DNA of 64,000 bases, taken from assembly GCA_002682825.1 (NCBI GenBank), contig NOKP01000007.1, positions 744,001 through 808,000 of the forward strand, read 5' to 3'. Of the stretch, positions 11,136 to 22,200 are shown one piece after another (the first letter of the stretch is position 1; each line of letters starts with the position of its first letter). The notes below the pieces were generated by a model that searched no databases, was not told the origin of the DNA, and saw only the letters and a list, made by a program, of their open reading frames with translations. This DNA is from Neonectria sp. B-13. Taxonomy: Eukaryota > Ascomycota > Sordariomycetes > Hypocreales > Nectriaceae. The position numbers were made by a program, and so were the translations under genes.

Positions 11136-12750
11136 ATGTCGGTTCCTTCGGCTTCTGGATCTGCCGCATCTTTTGGTGCCCTGTTGGTGGCACCGGCGAC
11201 GACCAAACGCCGTCCTATTCCCCGAAAGGGTCACACCAAGTCCCGAACTGGTTGCTCTAATTGCAAGAGACGAAAAGTTAAGTGCGATGAAGCCTCGCCG
11301 GATTGCGGGCCGTGTGGGCGGTTGGGATTGGCGTGCGAGTACGGACAGAGCAAAAGGCGCAGTTCTGGCGAGTCGTCGACCAGCTTAACCCGGCCGTTGC
11401 GCTCAACCCCGGCTGCGTTCGACGTCAACGACATGAACTTTTTCCGGCACTTTTTGTTCGAAGCTTATCCATCTCTGCCTATCGATGGCTCTTCCGTGTG
11501 GCAGGTTGCCTCTCGCCTCTCGCATGAAGTAAGTCCCTTCCCGTGATTGATGCGGCAGCGACTGGCAGCGACTTACAGCAGACGGGCAGTATGACTTCTT
11601 GCTCCACTCAATGCTGGCCCTTGGTGCGTCCCATCTAGGCTTGGTATCACCGTCTGGCTATGAGAAGGCGGCGCTGAAGCATCGAATTACTGCCATCAAG
11701 GCTTTGAACAAGCACCTTTCGAAACCCAATCTCTCCATACCAGAGGCTGATGCTGCTTTCGGGGCAATGCTGAACCTAACCTTTCAGGCTGCCTACATGG
11801 CAGATGGTCTGGTTGACTTCCTCACCATGATTCGCGGCTGTACGAAGACCTTTATTCATCATTTGTCAGAAACAGAAACTTATTTGCTCGGCAGGTTTCC
11901 TCATAGGCAACAATACATTATCGGGCCTGGAGAATTCCATTTTTCAAACCTTTGCGCGGGATGCTTATGTCGACAAGCTTCAGGATGTTGTGCGTGATAA
12001 CACTACCGACCGTTGCCTTGATGCCATCATTGCCGAGGAGTTCTGCATCAGCACAAGGCAGATTGGCCACCTGTGCAAAAGTGTGCCCGAGCTACAATAT
12101 CTAGCACATATGCAAAAGATTGCGAGCCTAGCAGCTACAGATCCAACTGAGAGTATGTGAAACTCTTCGTCTTCTTAAACAACACTAATCTCTCCAAGGC
12201 TTCCGCGAACTCTCATTTTTCTACGATAGGCTAGGTGAACTCACTTCCAAAGACTTTGCGTCCTTCATCAACCCCGGCAACCCCGCGTCTCAGCTTGTTA
12301 TCATGCACATGCTTGCACTAGACTATGTCATGAGCCGAAAGACATTCGTTGAGAAGAGCGCCAAACCTTGGGGGAGCCTTGGGCCTAGGGAAGGATATGA
12401 CTGCCGGAAAGGCATGTCAAATGTCTGGATTGATAAGATGCTGGAGCAACTCCCTCTCGAATACCACAAGTACGCCGTGTGGCCAGCCAACTTTGTCCGC
12501 GGTTTGACATACTCGTTTGATCAAGAGGGTGAAGTCTGGAGACCATTCTTTTTGAACAATGGGACAACAACCCTGTTGTCTGAGCATGGCACCTTACCTG
12601 CTATAGAAGAGTAAGTCTTGCTATATCTTTGCTGGTGTTGGGTTTGCATTCTAACTCGCTTCCCAAAGGCAACCGGCCCTGTTCTCCTCCAACTTTCCCA
12701 ACGAGCAGTTCAGTCTCCGTGGGTTTATACTCGATCCTGCGAACTCATAA
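11136..12750 (+). CDS. Zn2Cys6 binuclear-cluster transcription factor
   Basis: Nuclear DNA-binding regulator. Five exons: 11136-11528, 11590-11839, 11895-12152, 12199-12610 and 12669-12750, total 464 residues. The Zn2Cys6 cluster is intact near the N-terminus: Cys at 40, 43, 50, 57, 60 and 67 (CX2CX6CX6CX2CX6C), preceded by a basic [16 protein letters not shown] stretch. The rest is an alpha-helical Fungal_trans_2-like region ([18 protein letters not shown]), as in sterol-uptake-control-protein-like regulators. Intron 2 uses a GTACGA donor and removes 55 nt; without it the frame would end in a different tail. Joins restore SHEYDFLL, IRGCFLIGNNT, TESFRELS and AIEEQPALF. It converges with an RTA1-type gene, 709 bp away, which may be a target, but this is only inferred from proximity. 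Confidence 0.9.
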
Positions 12751-13459
12751 GCTCTGAAGACACCCTCTTTTAGCAGATCAAGACCCTTGGATTACATTAA
12801 TTGGCTCTTTGCTGCCTAGAGGGGGCGGGGTCTCGATATTTAGGCGCCACATGAAACTGGTCCTCCTCGTCCCCCTAGGATACATCAGTGATAGGCGTCC
12901 ACTATTATTACTAGAATTCTTCGGCCTCGGTTTGTACGTTGGTCTCAGCCATATACTCGCACTTTGTCGACCCGAGGCTTCATTCTAGTATATTGAGAGA
13001 ATATATACCTCATCGTACCCCTTGCGCTGCCGGGTACGGTAGTAATGACTTATCCTTATAATCACAGGTAGAAATTAAACGGCCACAGTAGCTAGGCATG
13101 TTAATTTTAAGAAAGAGACTGGAAGAGTAATAGAACTACAGCCTTTCTAACAACTGCTAATTGTGATATCGGAGGCCAACCCTCATCTATGAGTTTATAT
13201 CATAGCCAGGCCCGGTCAAATGGCTTGGCTTGTGAACATCTAGTCTTGATATCTAATTTCTTCTCAACTGATCAACCCAAGAATGTCCCTTATTCTCGTG
13301 ATGACCGTTAGTAATGGTAAATCCCATATACCTAGCTTAGACTGGACTATACCTGTCCTTCTCTAGCTACTACAACATCTCCTCCGTTGTCCTAATTGGC
13401 CTTGCTAGGCTACGGCTGACGACTTGCCTGAACAGTTTGACGGCATATTTGATGTCTCA
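12751..13459. other. AT-richer convergent intergenic region
   Basis: Lies between the convergent regulator and RTA1 genes. It is richer in A+T and TA/CTAG-type steps than its neighbours and contains no supportable reading frame. It could be simple 3' flanking DNA or an old repeat relic; nothing recognisable as a transposase or terminal repeat was found. Confidence 0.5.
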
Positions 13460-14424
13460 TTACACCCTTTCAGTTGTGCTCGCTGATCCGCCAGATAGCT
13501 CAACGCTATCATAAGACGTAGGAGCCTTTCGTCGGGCCCCTTGGTTTCCGAGGTAGCGCCCCGGGTGATAGATGCAGAATATACCAATGGCACCAATCAT
13601 TGGCAAGGTTTCAAAGACCCAAAAGAGCCATTCTGTACGGAAGGCGTATCCGTTCATGCCCTCGGCAAACTCGCTGGCGCGATAGATGCATCGAATCTAT
13701 TTGAATCAGCATTTTGCTACCCTACATGCCTGAGGGAAACTCACAACAATCAAGGTACTCGAGATATACACCGCACGAACTACCATCTGCCAGCCATGGG
13801 GCGCATCTTCCACAGCCAGCCGGTTCCCGAGGACATGGAATCTGCCGAACACGCAGAGGAAGAGCGAAAACGCGACGAGTTGGAAGACCAATCCCCCTAT
13901 CAAAACGCGGCGGCCGATCCTTTCTCCATCCCCCTGCCATTCATCGGCGCTTGCGATTGAGGAGCCAGCGCCCTGAATCAAGAAGGCAATGACGTCGCAG
14001 ATGACAAAAATGGGTGTGAGGCGTCGGCCAGGGATCTTGAGGATGCGGTGGCTCGAGGGTGGCAGGACGGAGAGAATGAGACGGCTGATGAGGAGGTAGT
14101 TCCCCGCTGCTATGAAGATCGGGGCCAGGACAGTGAAGGTGAGGGTCATGATGAAAGGGGTCTGTTTGATGTTAGACTCCGACAGGGCAGTAAGAAGAGT
14201 GAAAGACGCACTAGCTCGGACTGGTTTTTGACGGAATATGATCGAAGAATGTATGCCACAACTTCAACGGTTGCTCCAATGGGAACCACAGTGAAGTACC
14301 ATGCGCGATACTTGATGAGGGTCTGGTAGGAGATGAGGATCAAGATGATGCCATAGACAATGGTTCCAATGATGGCGAGGGCCAAGGATGGATTGTACAC
14401 CCAGATGTCGTCTGAGTCGGCCAT
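13460..14424 (-). CDS. RTA1-like seven-helix membrane protein
   Basis: Fungus-specific lipid-translocating-exporter family protein (Rta1/Rsb1 relatives), linked in yeast to sphingoid-base export and resistance to 7-aminocholesterol. Three exons: complement 14212-14424, 13745-14161 and 13460-13696, total 288 residues, normal for the family. Joins give SELTPFIMTL and TLIVIRCIYRASEF in frame (donors GTGCGT and GTGAGT, acceptors CAG and TAG). Seven hydrophobic helices can be traced, starting with NPSLALAIIGTIVYGIILIL. Family signatures are AAGNYLLISR, FVICDVIAFLIQGAG and the RCIYRASEFAEGMNGY loop before the last helix. Localisation to the plasma membrane or ER is inferred. The ATG at 14424 starts MADSDD; the frame extends upstream only to a non-ATG codon. 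Confidence 0.92.
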
Positions 14425-17400
14425 TATTGGGGTATGGAGAGACGAACGAGGAAGATGATAATTCCGCACAAATGTGTGTATGCTTAAGTGGCTCTCAAAC
14501 TGCTTTGACTAGATAATGCCTCCATCTATCACTTGAAAATGCTCACTTATACAAAGTCAGAATCCGAGGCCACGCAATTCATCGTATCGAAAGCGAGCAG
14601 TCTACGTACTACATCTGAGGCTATTTACAAGGCTCGCGCTAGGATGGGCGCAGGCCATAGACCATTCGGCAGGATACAGGCCGACTTTTACAGGGCACTC
14701 ATTGCGCGTCATGGCGGTTTGAAAGCGATGAATGCGACGAGCCAATCAACGGGGCTAACTGAGTGAAGTGGCTGAGGCAGGCGGTTTATGCTTGTATTGG
14801 CTTGTGGGGATTAGATGCGGTGGAGATTAAGAGTAGAAGGGAGATGGCATTTCCTTCGTTTGTCGTATCGAGCGATTGTCAGTGTTGTTGAAGCGTCGGT
14901 TGTCAGGTCTTTGGTTTACCAATTCGGTAGTTCGGTGTCATTGCCGTGTTGGTAGTTGACACTACCGCGCCGACGTCATCATTTTGCATGGCTGATAACA
15001 GCCTTGATCTAGCTAGAAAGGATTAAACCCTTCCACATGTAAAATTCGACTAAGACAACTGTATCAAGTACCCAGAGAGTCAAAGATATGGGATCACAAA
15101 CATCTACACATCAACGCCCACAGTGACATTCAAGAAATACACAGCTGATTCAGGTCAACCAAGGATAAGCTTTCCACGCATGCAACGAATCCTCACGCGA
15201 TGAAGTTATTCACATGGTCGAGACACTCGCATTCGGAGAGTGTGAGTCGATATGTTCAGCGTGAGGTCACGAGGCATGTGACAGCGCAGGAGAGTAGCAG
15301 TGGGCATTTGGACGCTTGTGATTGCCAGCATCATCCGTTGTCGGCGAGAACCCTCGTGGCAGCTTCGGGCGCAGCAAAAGGGTGTGGGCCAAGTATGGTG
15401 TACTGAGACCCTAGTACTCGGGCTCTCTGCCGGAGCTGAGACTCGGCGGTTATGGCAATTGAGGCAGCTGATTGGGATCGGTACCGCGGGGGACTGGCCG
15501 AGTGTCTGGTGTTGAGAGATGCATGAAAGCGTAGCGTGACCACTAACTGGCGTCGGGTCGTGACTCTGCAAGAGGAACCAGGCGACAGACAACAGGCAAG
15601 ACTGCATGAGAAAATGGTCACTGCCGAACATTGATGCCAGGAGAACGACGCTTTTAACGGCAGATTTTGAGGATGACCTAGTTTGGGCGATAACGAGATT
15701 CCACCTGGCAAGGGAGGCCAATGGAGGAGTTGTTGGGTGGTGGATGGCAAGATGACTGCATCAAGTTCCGTATGTTGACACCTTTCCCATGTGAAAGAAG
15801 CTGACCTCATCTGACAATGAAGTAAGTTCCTAGTTTTTGCCTCCGTCGGCCGTCGCTTGAAAGCAACACCTTGATCAGGCAGCCTCCGTGGTGCGGCGGT
15901 ACGGGCCCTACCCTGCACAGCCACCTCTTGATTAAGAAACGGTCAAGGTGCCAGCTGGTAGATTCGTAGGGTGTTTCTTTCACCGATGCTTTCTGAGTCG
16001 TAGCGCAGCGGACGCATCGGGACTGGATTGCTGCGCAGGTGGGTGAGTCAAGGTTGGCGGCACATATGCATGTGCGTCCCCGTGCTTGTGGATCCCACGC
16101 GGGCTGAGATTGATTAGACAAAAAATAATAGATGGGAAATTAAATGATTTGATCTATTAAATATATTTGGCGGTGATAAATCAGGTATGACTCTTTTCTG
16201 GCGTAGACTTGCGTGCTGTTGATGGGAGAAGAGAGGACAGAGGACAGAAGAGGGGCTTGTCGATGTGCTGTCAACTCCAAGAATATCGACGAACAACAGA
16301 CAGACGCCCCGCTGTGATAAACATAACTCCGCTGTGGTGTTTTACGAGAGGGAGAAATAGCGGTGTTGGGTCTAGGACAAGCCGGATACGAAGAGGGAGG
16401 AGAAAAAAAGCACAGTACGTAAATGGATAATGACAACAATACCAGCTGCCTATTTCTTATTTTATTCCTTTTATCTGCTGGATTTTATTTGATCTCTCTT
16501 TTATCTCACCGTCCTAGGCGACGGGTCCAGCCAGCTACCACCCTTCCCTCCACCACGTTTTCCTTTCCCTTGCCCTGCCCAATGTATCTGCCCGGTTTAG
16601 CGACAAAGAAAGGAAAAGAAAAGAACCAAACCTATCTTATTGGATTCGCAGACTTGAGACTTGGCAAACACCCCCAATGGGCGCTGTTTCGGGGAAGCAG
16701 CCACCCGAGCCGGGTCCCCGGGCTCACCGCCCACGGCCTGGCCTGCTGGACGGCGGGAGACGCATGTCGTGGACTCGTGGATGAAGCGCCTTGAGCCTTG
16801 GAGGTGTGTGTCTTCGAGGCTTGTCCAAGGCGTCCAAGGCTTGTTCAAGGTCATCTGCTCGCCTGGATGATGAGCTGGCAGCCCACCCTCCCACCATCTC
16901 CAGACTGGACAGTGGGTACGTCCTCCCGTCCTCCCACCATCTCTAATTCTGTCCTCCCACCGTCTCCATCTCCGTCTCCAACTTCTACCCTCCTCCCATT
17001 CTCCCTCCCCACCATCTCACATCAACACCACACCAACATCACAACCGTCTCAGCACCCTCTTTCAACATTCTTTCACGCTTTCAACGCCCTCGAGCCCTC
17101 AACAACCGCCACTCCACACCCCCAAAAACACTTCCCCCACCACCACAACTCCCCTCTCCCTAGCCCCCGGCCGCGGCCCCCATTCAACCTCGACCCCTCC
17201 CCTCCACACCTTAATTACTAGCCAAGCACCTAACCTTTTTGTCGCATCCGCTGGCGCCCTTGTTCGCCTATCACCTATCACGAGATGCCGACCGCGCCCT
17301 CCAGCCCTGTAAGTACGCCAATTGCTAATGACGGATGGCTCCCAGCATCTGTGAATACCCAGTCTGCACAGCCAGTGAGTGATCGGTGTCGCAGGGGGTA

Positions 17401-20127
17401 GCGCATCACGGCATTCCGGTGGAGCGTGCCACCCCACGGACTGCCGGCTGGTGGCTTTTGGTTGGACTTGGCATGCCAGGCCCTTCAAGGCACTCAGCCA
17501 TTCAGCCATTCGTGTCCGAATAGGGCTGCTGTTCATTGTCATTTTCCAGGTCATCGTCGTCTTGCTTGCAGTTGGTGGTGGTTGGCGGTTGGTCTCTGGC
17601 CTTCAGGCTTGAAATTGTCCTCGGGTCCTTTCTTTTTCCCCTTTCGTTTTCTGATCAATCGAGTGTTGGCTCTCCCTCTTGGTTGGCTCTGTTCACACTC
17701 CAACTTCCAAGGCCCAGGATTGTTTGCTTGTTCACCAGACCTCCCGTCATGTTTGCCCAAGTTGACATCTCACTTGGGTGCCACGACAGCGCTACGGATC
17801 TCGTATAGACCGGCAAATAAATCATTTCTCCTCCAATACTTGGCGCCCCATCACATCCGACCGACACTTCGGTCCCTCCAGGCCTCTCCCTCCGTCGACC
17901 TCTCGCCGTCCCAATTCAGGCTGTCATACTCCAGTCAACATGTCATAATTCCTCAGCCCTGTTGGGATTAACCAGCCTCGACGATTTGGCATCACAGAGG
18001 CCCACTCGGTCGACATTTCGGCCCCTCGTCTTCCTATCCCAAGGTCAGATGTGCCATTGGGCTGCGACTCGTCAGCTTGGACAGCAACCTGGCCTGGCCA
18101 ACCACCCCCTGGGCTCTAGCTGAGGTATCACCGTCAAGTATCCGCGGTACCTGTGATAGATCTGGAGGCCGCCTTGGGAGCTGTGCAACCCCAACAGGGT
18201 CATCCGGGAACCTGGGATTCCTTGTCCGCCGCGAGGTTCCACCATCATTATACTTGGAACTTTTTGCTCTGTTGTTTGCCATCTCCCTTCTTGGCCTTGA
18301 CGATCCGTCAGCCACAACCGATAGTCCCCCACGGGGCGCAATCCCCGTGACTCATCAACCCATGGTTTCCTTTCTTATTATGCTGTACAACCGCCCATTC
18401 CTCATTGGTGGCGTCCTCTGACCCTCTGCTTTCCTCTTCTCTCTTCGGCACTCCGGTGTTTTCCAAAGTAGTAGACTTGGTGCTGCTAGTGTTCCCGTGG
18501 CTGCAGACGGCATCACACATCGAGTCCCTCGTTTCATCCCCGTGTGTCCTTGCCATTCAGGTTCTCGCCTCATGCAAGCCTTGCTGCATGAGCTCGCTGC
18601 ATGTCACCCTGGCTTCCCTCCACGAGGTCCGCAGCTGAGGGGACACTGTATGCAAAGAATCCACATCTTGTCTCTTTGCGCAGCGGCCGCCCTGCTGACC
18701 TGATGTATGGAAAAAACGACGTAAGCTGTTCGCGGGTACTCTTTTTGTTTGCACAAACTTGATCTCGATGAGATGCAAGAGGAAGTTATGTATTAGTCAA
18801 ACAATCATCACATGTCCCGCTGTAATAATGATAGCCATCACTGTGGGGCTACTGGCTGCATAAGAAATGTTTGAATCTGTTGCTATTGCTATCCTTGCAT
18901 GGCATATTCCTGTCCTATGAAAGGACCTACAACATGCGTACCCCATTATTTGGTTGACGTGGAACTCAATACCATCCCAAGATGCGTGTGCTTTCTCAGA
19001 GTCGAACCTGCGGGGCGAGTGTGGGATTGATCTCATGCGAGAGATCGGTGAGCGCATTGAGCTGATGCACCATCCGTCATGTGAATCGGTATGCGATCTT
19101 GATGGGAACGGTTGCCATCATTGGTCCTTGGATATCTTGAACTGGGAGCACCTTGTAAATTGCGGGCTTCTCCTGATGGTACCTTTCTACTAATGGTTCA
19201 ACTCTGCAACCTCAGAGTGTTCTCTATTTCATATCAAGGAGTACTGGACGGCTGTTTGGTTTCGCGAGTGAATTGGCTAACCCATAATTTGGCTGCGTAG
19301 ATTTGCGTTGGTAATATGATTCTGCAGATCTCAAAGATACATATATTTGAAGACGGATTTCTGAGCAAACTGTCCAATGTTACCAGATTAGTCAATTCTA
19401 TGTTGCTCGTAGGAACTTGGCTCCAAGCGTAACCCCTCTGTCAATTTTCGCCATAGTTACCATAGTATAGTTAAGCAAGATTATTGACGGAAAGAGGAGT
19501 TCCCAAAAGAACCCCCAATTGTTCGTTCCGGGTCTCCGAATAGTCGAAATACTTCGTCGAAATGCAAGACTCCGTCCAACCTGTGGGCTAGTAAGCAGGA
19601 CGTTGACTCACTAATAAACAACGCTACAAGAAATAGATACGATATTTCCCATCGATGACTCTAAACACATATTTTAGGTCAACTTTCTTGGTTATGACAC
19701 AGACGCAAATCTCTCGGCTGAGCCTAGTCCGGAGTTGGCTGGCAATTCTCTCGAGTTGGCTGGTGCAATGACTGAGAATGACGCGCCGTGAGTCACCGTA
19801 CTAACTGCCCCAATTAAGCTCCCGCTTGCCATCTGACCACATCGTGGCTCACTTGGGCGGGGCGGGGCGAATTGAGCCGCAACTCGCCACAACCTCCATC
19901 TCCATCTCAACGCGGCTCGAGGAGATAAAATGTCGACCTAGCCCGTCTGATTAGTATCGCGAAGCAAACAGTAACTAAACCCGAGACCTCAGCACTTTCT
20001 CATTCTATCTGCGCTGGCGTTTGGGTTTTCTTTGTGTCAACAGCGTTCCTCGTTTAATTCGCATCACCACCACCCCGCTGCAATTATTCCGCATCTTCAG
20101 ACACCTACATCAACGACATCCGGCACC
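14425..20127. other. Gene-poor region of 5.7 kb
   Basis: No protein gene is recognised. Overlapping frames at 15206-15924 (-) and 17379-17971 (+) have no family resemblance and no codon pattern like the neighbours. The part 16880-17290 is strongly C/T-rich and resembles a fungal 5' leader; it ends in a possible start exon at 17285 (separate entry). Near 16110-16180 the sequence is AT-rich. From 19900 the sequence becomes the promoter and leader of the CHY zinc-finger gene, with GATAAAA at 19923. Confidence 0.5.
17285..17308 (+). other. Possible first coding exon after a C/T-rich leader
   Basis: ATG at 17285 opens eight codons (MPTAPSSP) and is followed directly by a strong GTAAGTACG donor, with GCTAATGA as a good branch site 16-23 nt further on and several CAG acceptors (17345, 17362, 17371). 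About 400 bp of C/T-rich sequence stand upstream, as at the leaders of pfk1 and the Arg/Pro-rich gene. No downstream exon of a known family was found, so this may be a spliced non-coding RNA, a lineage-specific gene, or chance. Confidence 0.25.
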
Positions 20128-22200
20128 ATGATCTCTCTCAGGAACCAGCCGGATGGCTCCCCACAGACCCGTGAACAGGCTGTGGCGGAGCCATCGTCCT
20201 CGCGTATCGTCCCCAAGCCTGTGCCACAATCGCAGACCCAGGACCCGAGGCGCTATCAGATCGAGCAGCTGCGTCGACGATATTCGCCCAAGGAGTCCAA
20301 CGCCCCCAACGGAGCCACGTCGCTGGCCTTCAAGCTGGCGCCCTCCGATCCGGACTTTCCGTTTGAGCTGGCCCATCTTGACTGCGATATCCGCGTTCCG
20401 TCCGAGTACCCGGAGGAAAGGCCGGTTCTGCTTGTGAAGAACAAGGATATCCCGAGAGGGTTCGGCATCAACATCGAAAGGGGCTGGGACAAGCTGGTGG
20501 ATGAGAGACCGGGAGCCACGCTGTTAGCCCTCACCCGCGAACTGGACAAGAACCTGGAAACGTTCCTGTCCGAGCAGAAGGTCGAGACAGTCAAGCTTGT
20601 GAATTTTAGGGACACGAGACATGTGGAAGCAGAGGCTGCGAAGGCAAAGGAGGCCACCGCGGAGCCAACCGAGCCTGCCAAATCGACACCTCCACCGCGT
20701 GCATATGTCCCGGAACCATCCTACACGAAGGAGCAGATTGCCGCTGCAAAGGCAAGGAGGGCTACGGAGGTGCGCCAGCTCGAGTCACGAATGGGGAGAA
20801 CGCCAATGTATCGCCGGTCCCCTGACGGTATCGTGTACACTCTATCTCTTGAACCAAAACGGCGATCGGAGCTCCCACCAGGCCTTCGGAAAGTGCAGAG
20901 TCTTCACCTCATCATTCCTCTCATCTATCCGCTACATAATCTCCGGATCCAGCTGAATGAAGTCGAGCCGAAGGATGCCGAGCCGTTAGAGGACCTGTTT
21001 TCCGAGAAGGCGGCAGAGCAACAACAGATGACGCTCATGAGCCATCTGAACTACCTCGCCCAGAATCTTCACAAGCTGGCAAAGCAATCGCAAGCGCAAG
21101 TACAGGCTCAGGCTCAGGCTCAGGCAGCCAAGGCTGAAGCACTACAAGCCACCGCTGAACCCCAAGGAGCTGATGCAGACGATTCCGGGAATCCAGTGGC
21201 TTCTGGAGATAAGAGCCACATCCAGTTCATCCCGCGGCCTCCTGAGTGGAGTTTGGTCCACGGAGGAGAGGAAGATTCATCGGAGGAAGACACTGATCCT
21301 GAAGACGGAGACGAGGGTGGTGCTACATTGGATGCGGGTGACACTGAGACGACGCCTGTGGTCGCCGATACCCCTGAACGAGGAACCATGATGTCGTTCC
21401 CGTCCATCGAGCTTCACGGTATTGAGCTTATCCAGATCTCTATCCTGAGCCTCAGCGTCAAGTGCGAGCGGTGCAAAACCGTCAACGACGTTGGCGGTCT
21501 CAAGCCTGACGTGGAGAAGACGCTGAGCTGCAAGAAGTGCGCGACCTCGCTGGCCGTCACTTTCAGGGCACAGATGATTCACGAGCATTCATCAAGGGCG
21601 GGATTCCTGGATTTGTCTGGATGCAAGGTGGCAGATATGCTTCCAAGCACTTTTGTTCCTACCTGCGCGAGATGCTCGACGCCGAGTCTCGGACTCGTCT
21701 CGGTCCGGGGCGACGCCATAACCAACGTCTGCCGGGACTGCCACGCCAAGTTCACCTTCAAGATCCCCGAGGTCAAGTTCCTCTTCATCACGCCGGGCTC
21801 CCTCCCACCGCCGACGACAGGCCCGCGGCGCAAGCAGGACAAGCTCGGGCTGCACGCGGGCGATCCGCTGCCCAACAAGGGCGCATGCCAGCACTACCGT
21901 AAGTCGTACCGGTGGTTCCGCTTCTCGTGCTGCAGCCGCGTGCACGCGTGCGACAAGTGCCACGACGAAGCCGAGGACCATCTCAACGAGTGGGCGAACC
22001 GCATGATCTGCGGGTGGTGCAGCCGAGAGCAGAACTACGCTGTCGAGGCGTGTGGCTTCTGCGGGCGGAGCGTCATCGGGAGGAAGGGCAAGGGCTTTTG
22101 GGAGGGCGGGAGAGGAACTCGAGACCAGAGGACGATGAGTCGTAAGGACCCGAGGAAGCACAAGAGGATTGGAGGCAGCCAGGCGGCAAAGAAGGAATAA
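20128..22200 (+). CDS. CHY zinc-finger domain protein
   Basis: Intronless gene for 690 residues. The N-terminal part (about 40-150) looks RWD-like (FELAHLDCDIRVPSEYPEE), followed by a charged Ala/Glu-rich linker, a Gln-Ala repeat (about 321-334) and an acidic stretch (EEDSSEEDTDPEDGDEGG). Then come CxxC pairs (about 446/449, 467/470, 512/515, 534/537) and a C-terminal CHY-type zinc finger (about 585-650) with CQHYRKSYRWFRFSCC, HACDKCHDE, MICGWCSREQ and CGFCGR. The tail is basic (SRKDPRKHKR). CHY domains bind three zincs and occur in ubiquitin ligases and yeast Hot13, but no RING domain is seen here, so a ligase role is not supported. The first ATG of the frame is 20128; the upstream extension starts at TTG. 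Confidence 0.88.
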   Translation: MISLRNQPDGSPQTREQAVAEPSSSRIVPKPVPQSQTQDPRRYQIEQLRRRYSPKESNAPNGATSLAFKLAPSDPDFPFELAHLDCDIRVPSEYPEERPVLLVKNKDIPRGFGINIERGWDKLVDERPGATLLALTRELDKNLETFLSEQKVETVKLVNFRDTRHVEAEAAKAKEATAEPTEPAKSTPPPRAYVPEPSYTKEQIAAAKARRATEVRQLESRMGRTPMYRRSPDGIVYTLSLEPKRRSELPPGLRKVQSLHLIIPLIYPLHNLRIQLNEVEPKDAEPLEDLFSEKAAEQQQMTLMSHLNYLAQNLHKLAKQSQAQVQAQAQAQAAKAEALQATAEPQGADADDSGNPVASGDKSHIQFIPRPPEWSLVHGGEEDSSEEDTDPEDGDEGGATLDAGDTETTPVVADTPERGTMMSFPSIELHGIELIQISILSLSVKCERCKTVNDVGGLKPDVEKTLSCKKCATSLAVTFRAQMIHEHSSRAGFLDLSGCKVADMLPSTFVPTCARCSTPSLGLVSVRGDAITNVCRDCHAKFTFKIPEVKFLFITPGSLPPPTTGPRRKQDKLGLHAGDPLPNKGACQHYRKSYRWFRFSCCSRVHACDKCHDEAEDHLNEWANRMICGWCSREQNYAVEACGFCGRSVIGRKGKGFWEGGRGTRDQRTMSRKDPRKHKRIGGSQAAKKE

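Noticed and set aside
12751..13459. Possible degenerate transposon
   Set aside because: No terminal repeats, target-site duplication or transposase/integrase motifs were visible; it is kept only as AT-richer intergenic DNA.
15206..15924. Two overlapping minus-strand ORFs of 171 and 197 codons
   Set aside because: No recognisable domain, no splice structure, and open frames on both strands in the same place.
20032..20127. N-terminal extension of the CHY zinc-finger protein
   Set aside because: It begins with TTG; the first ATG of the frame is 20128 and the upstream stretch looks like leader sequence.
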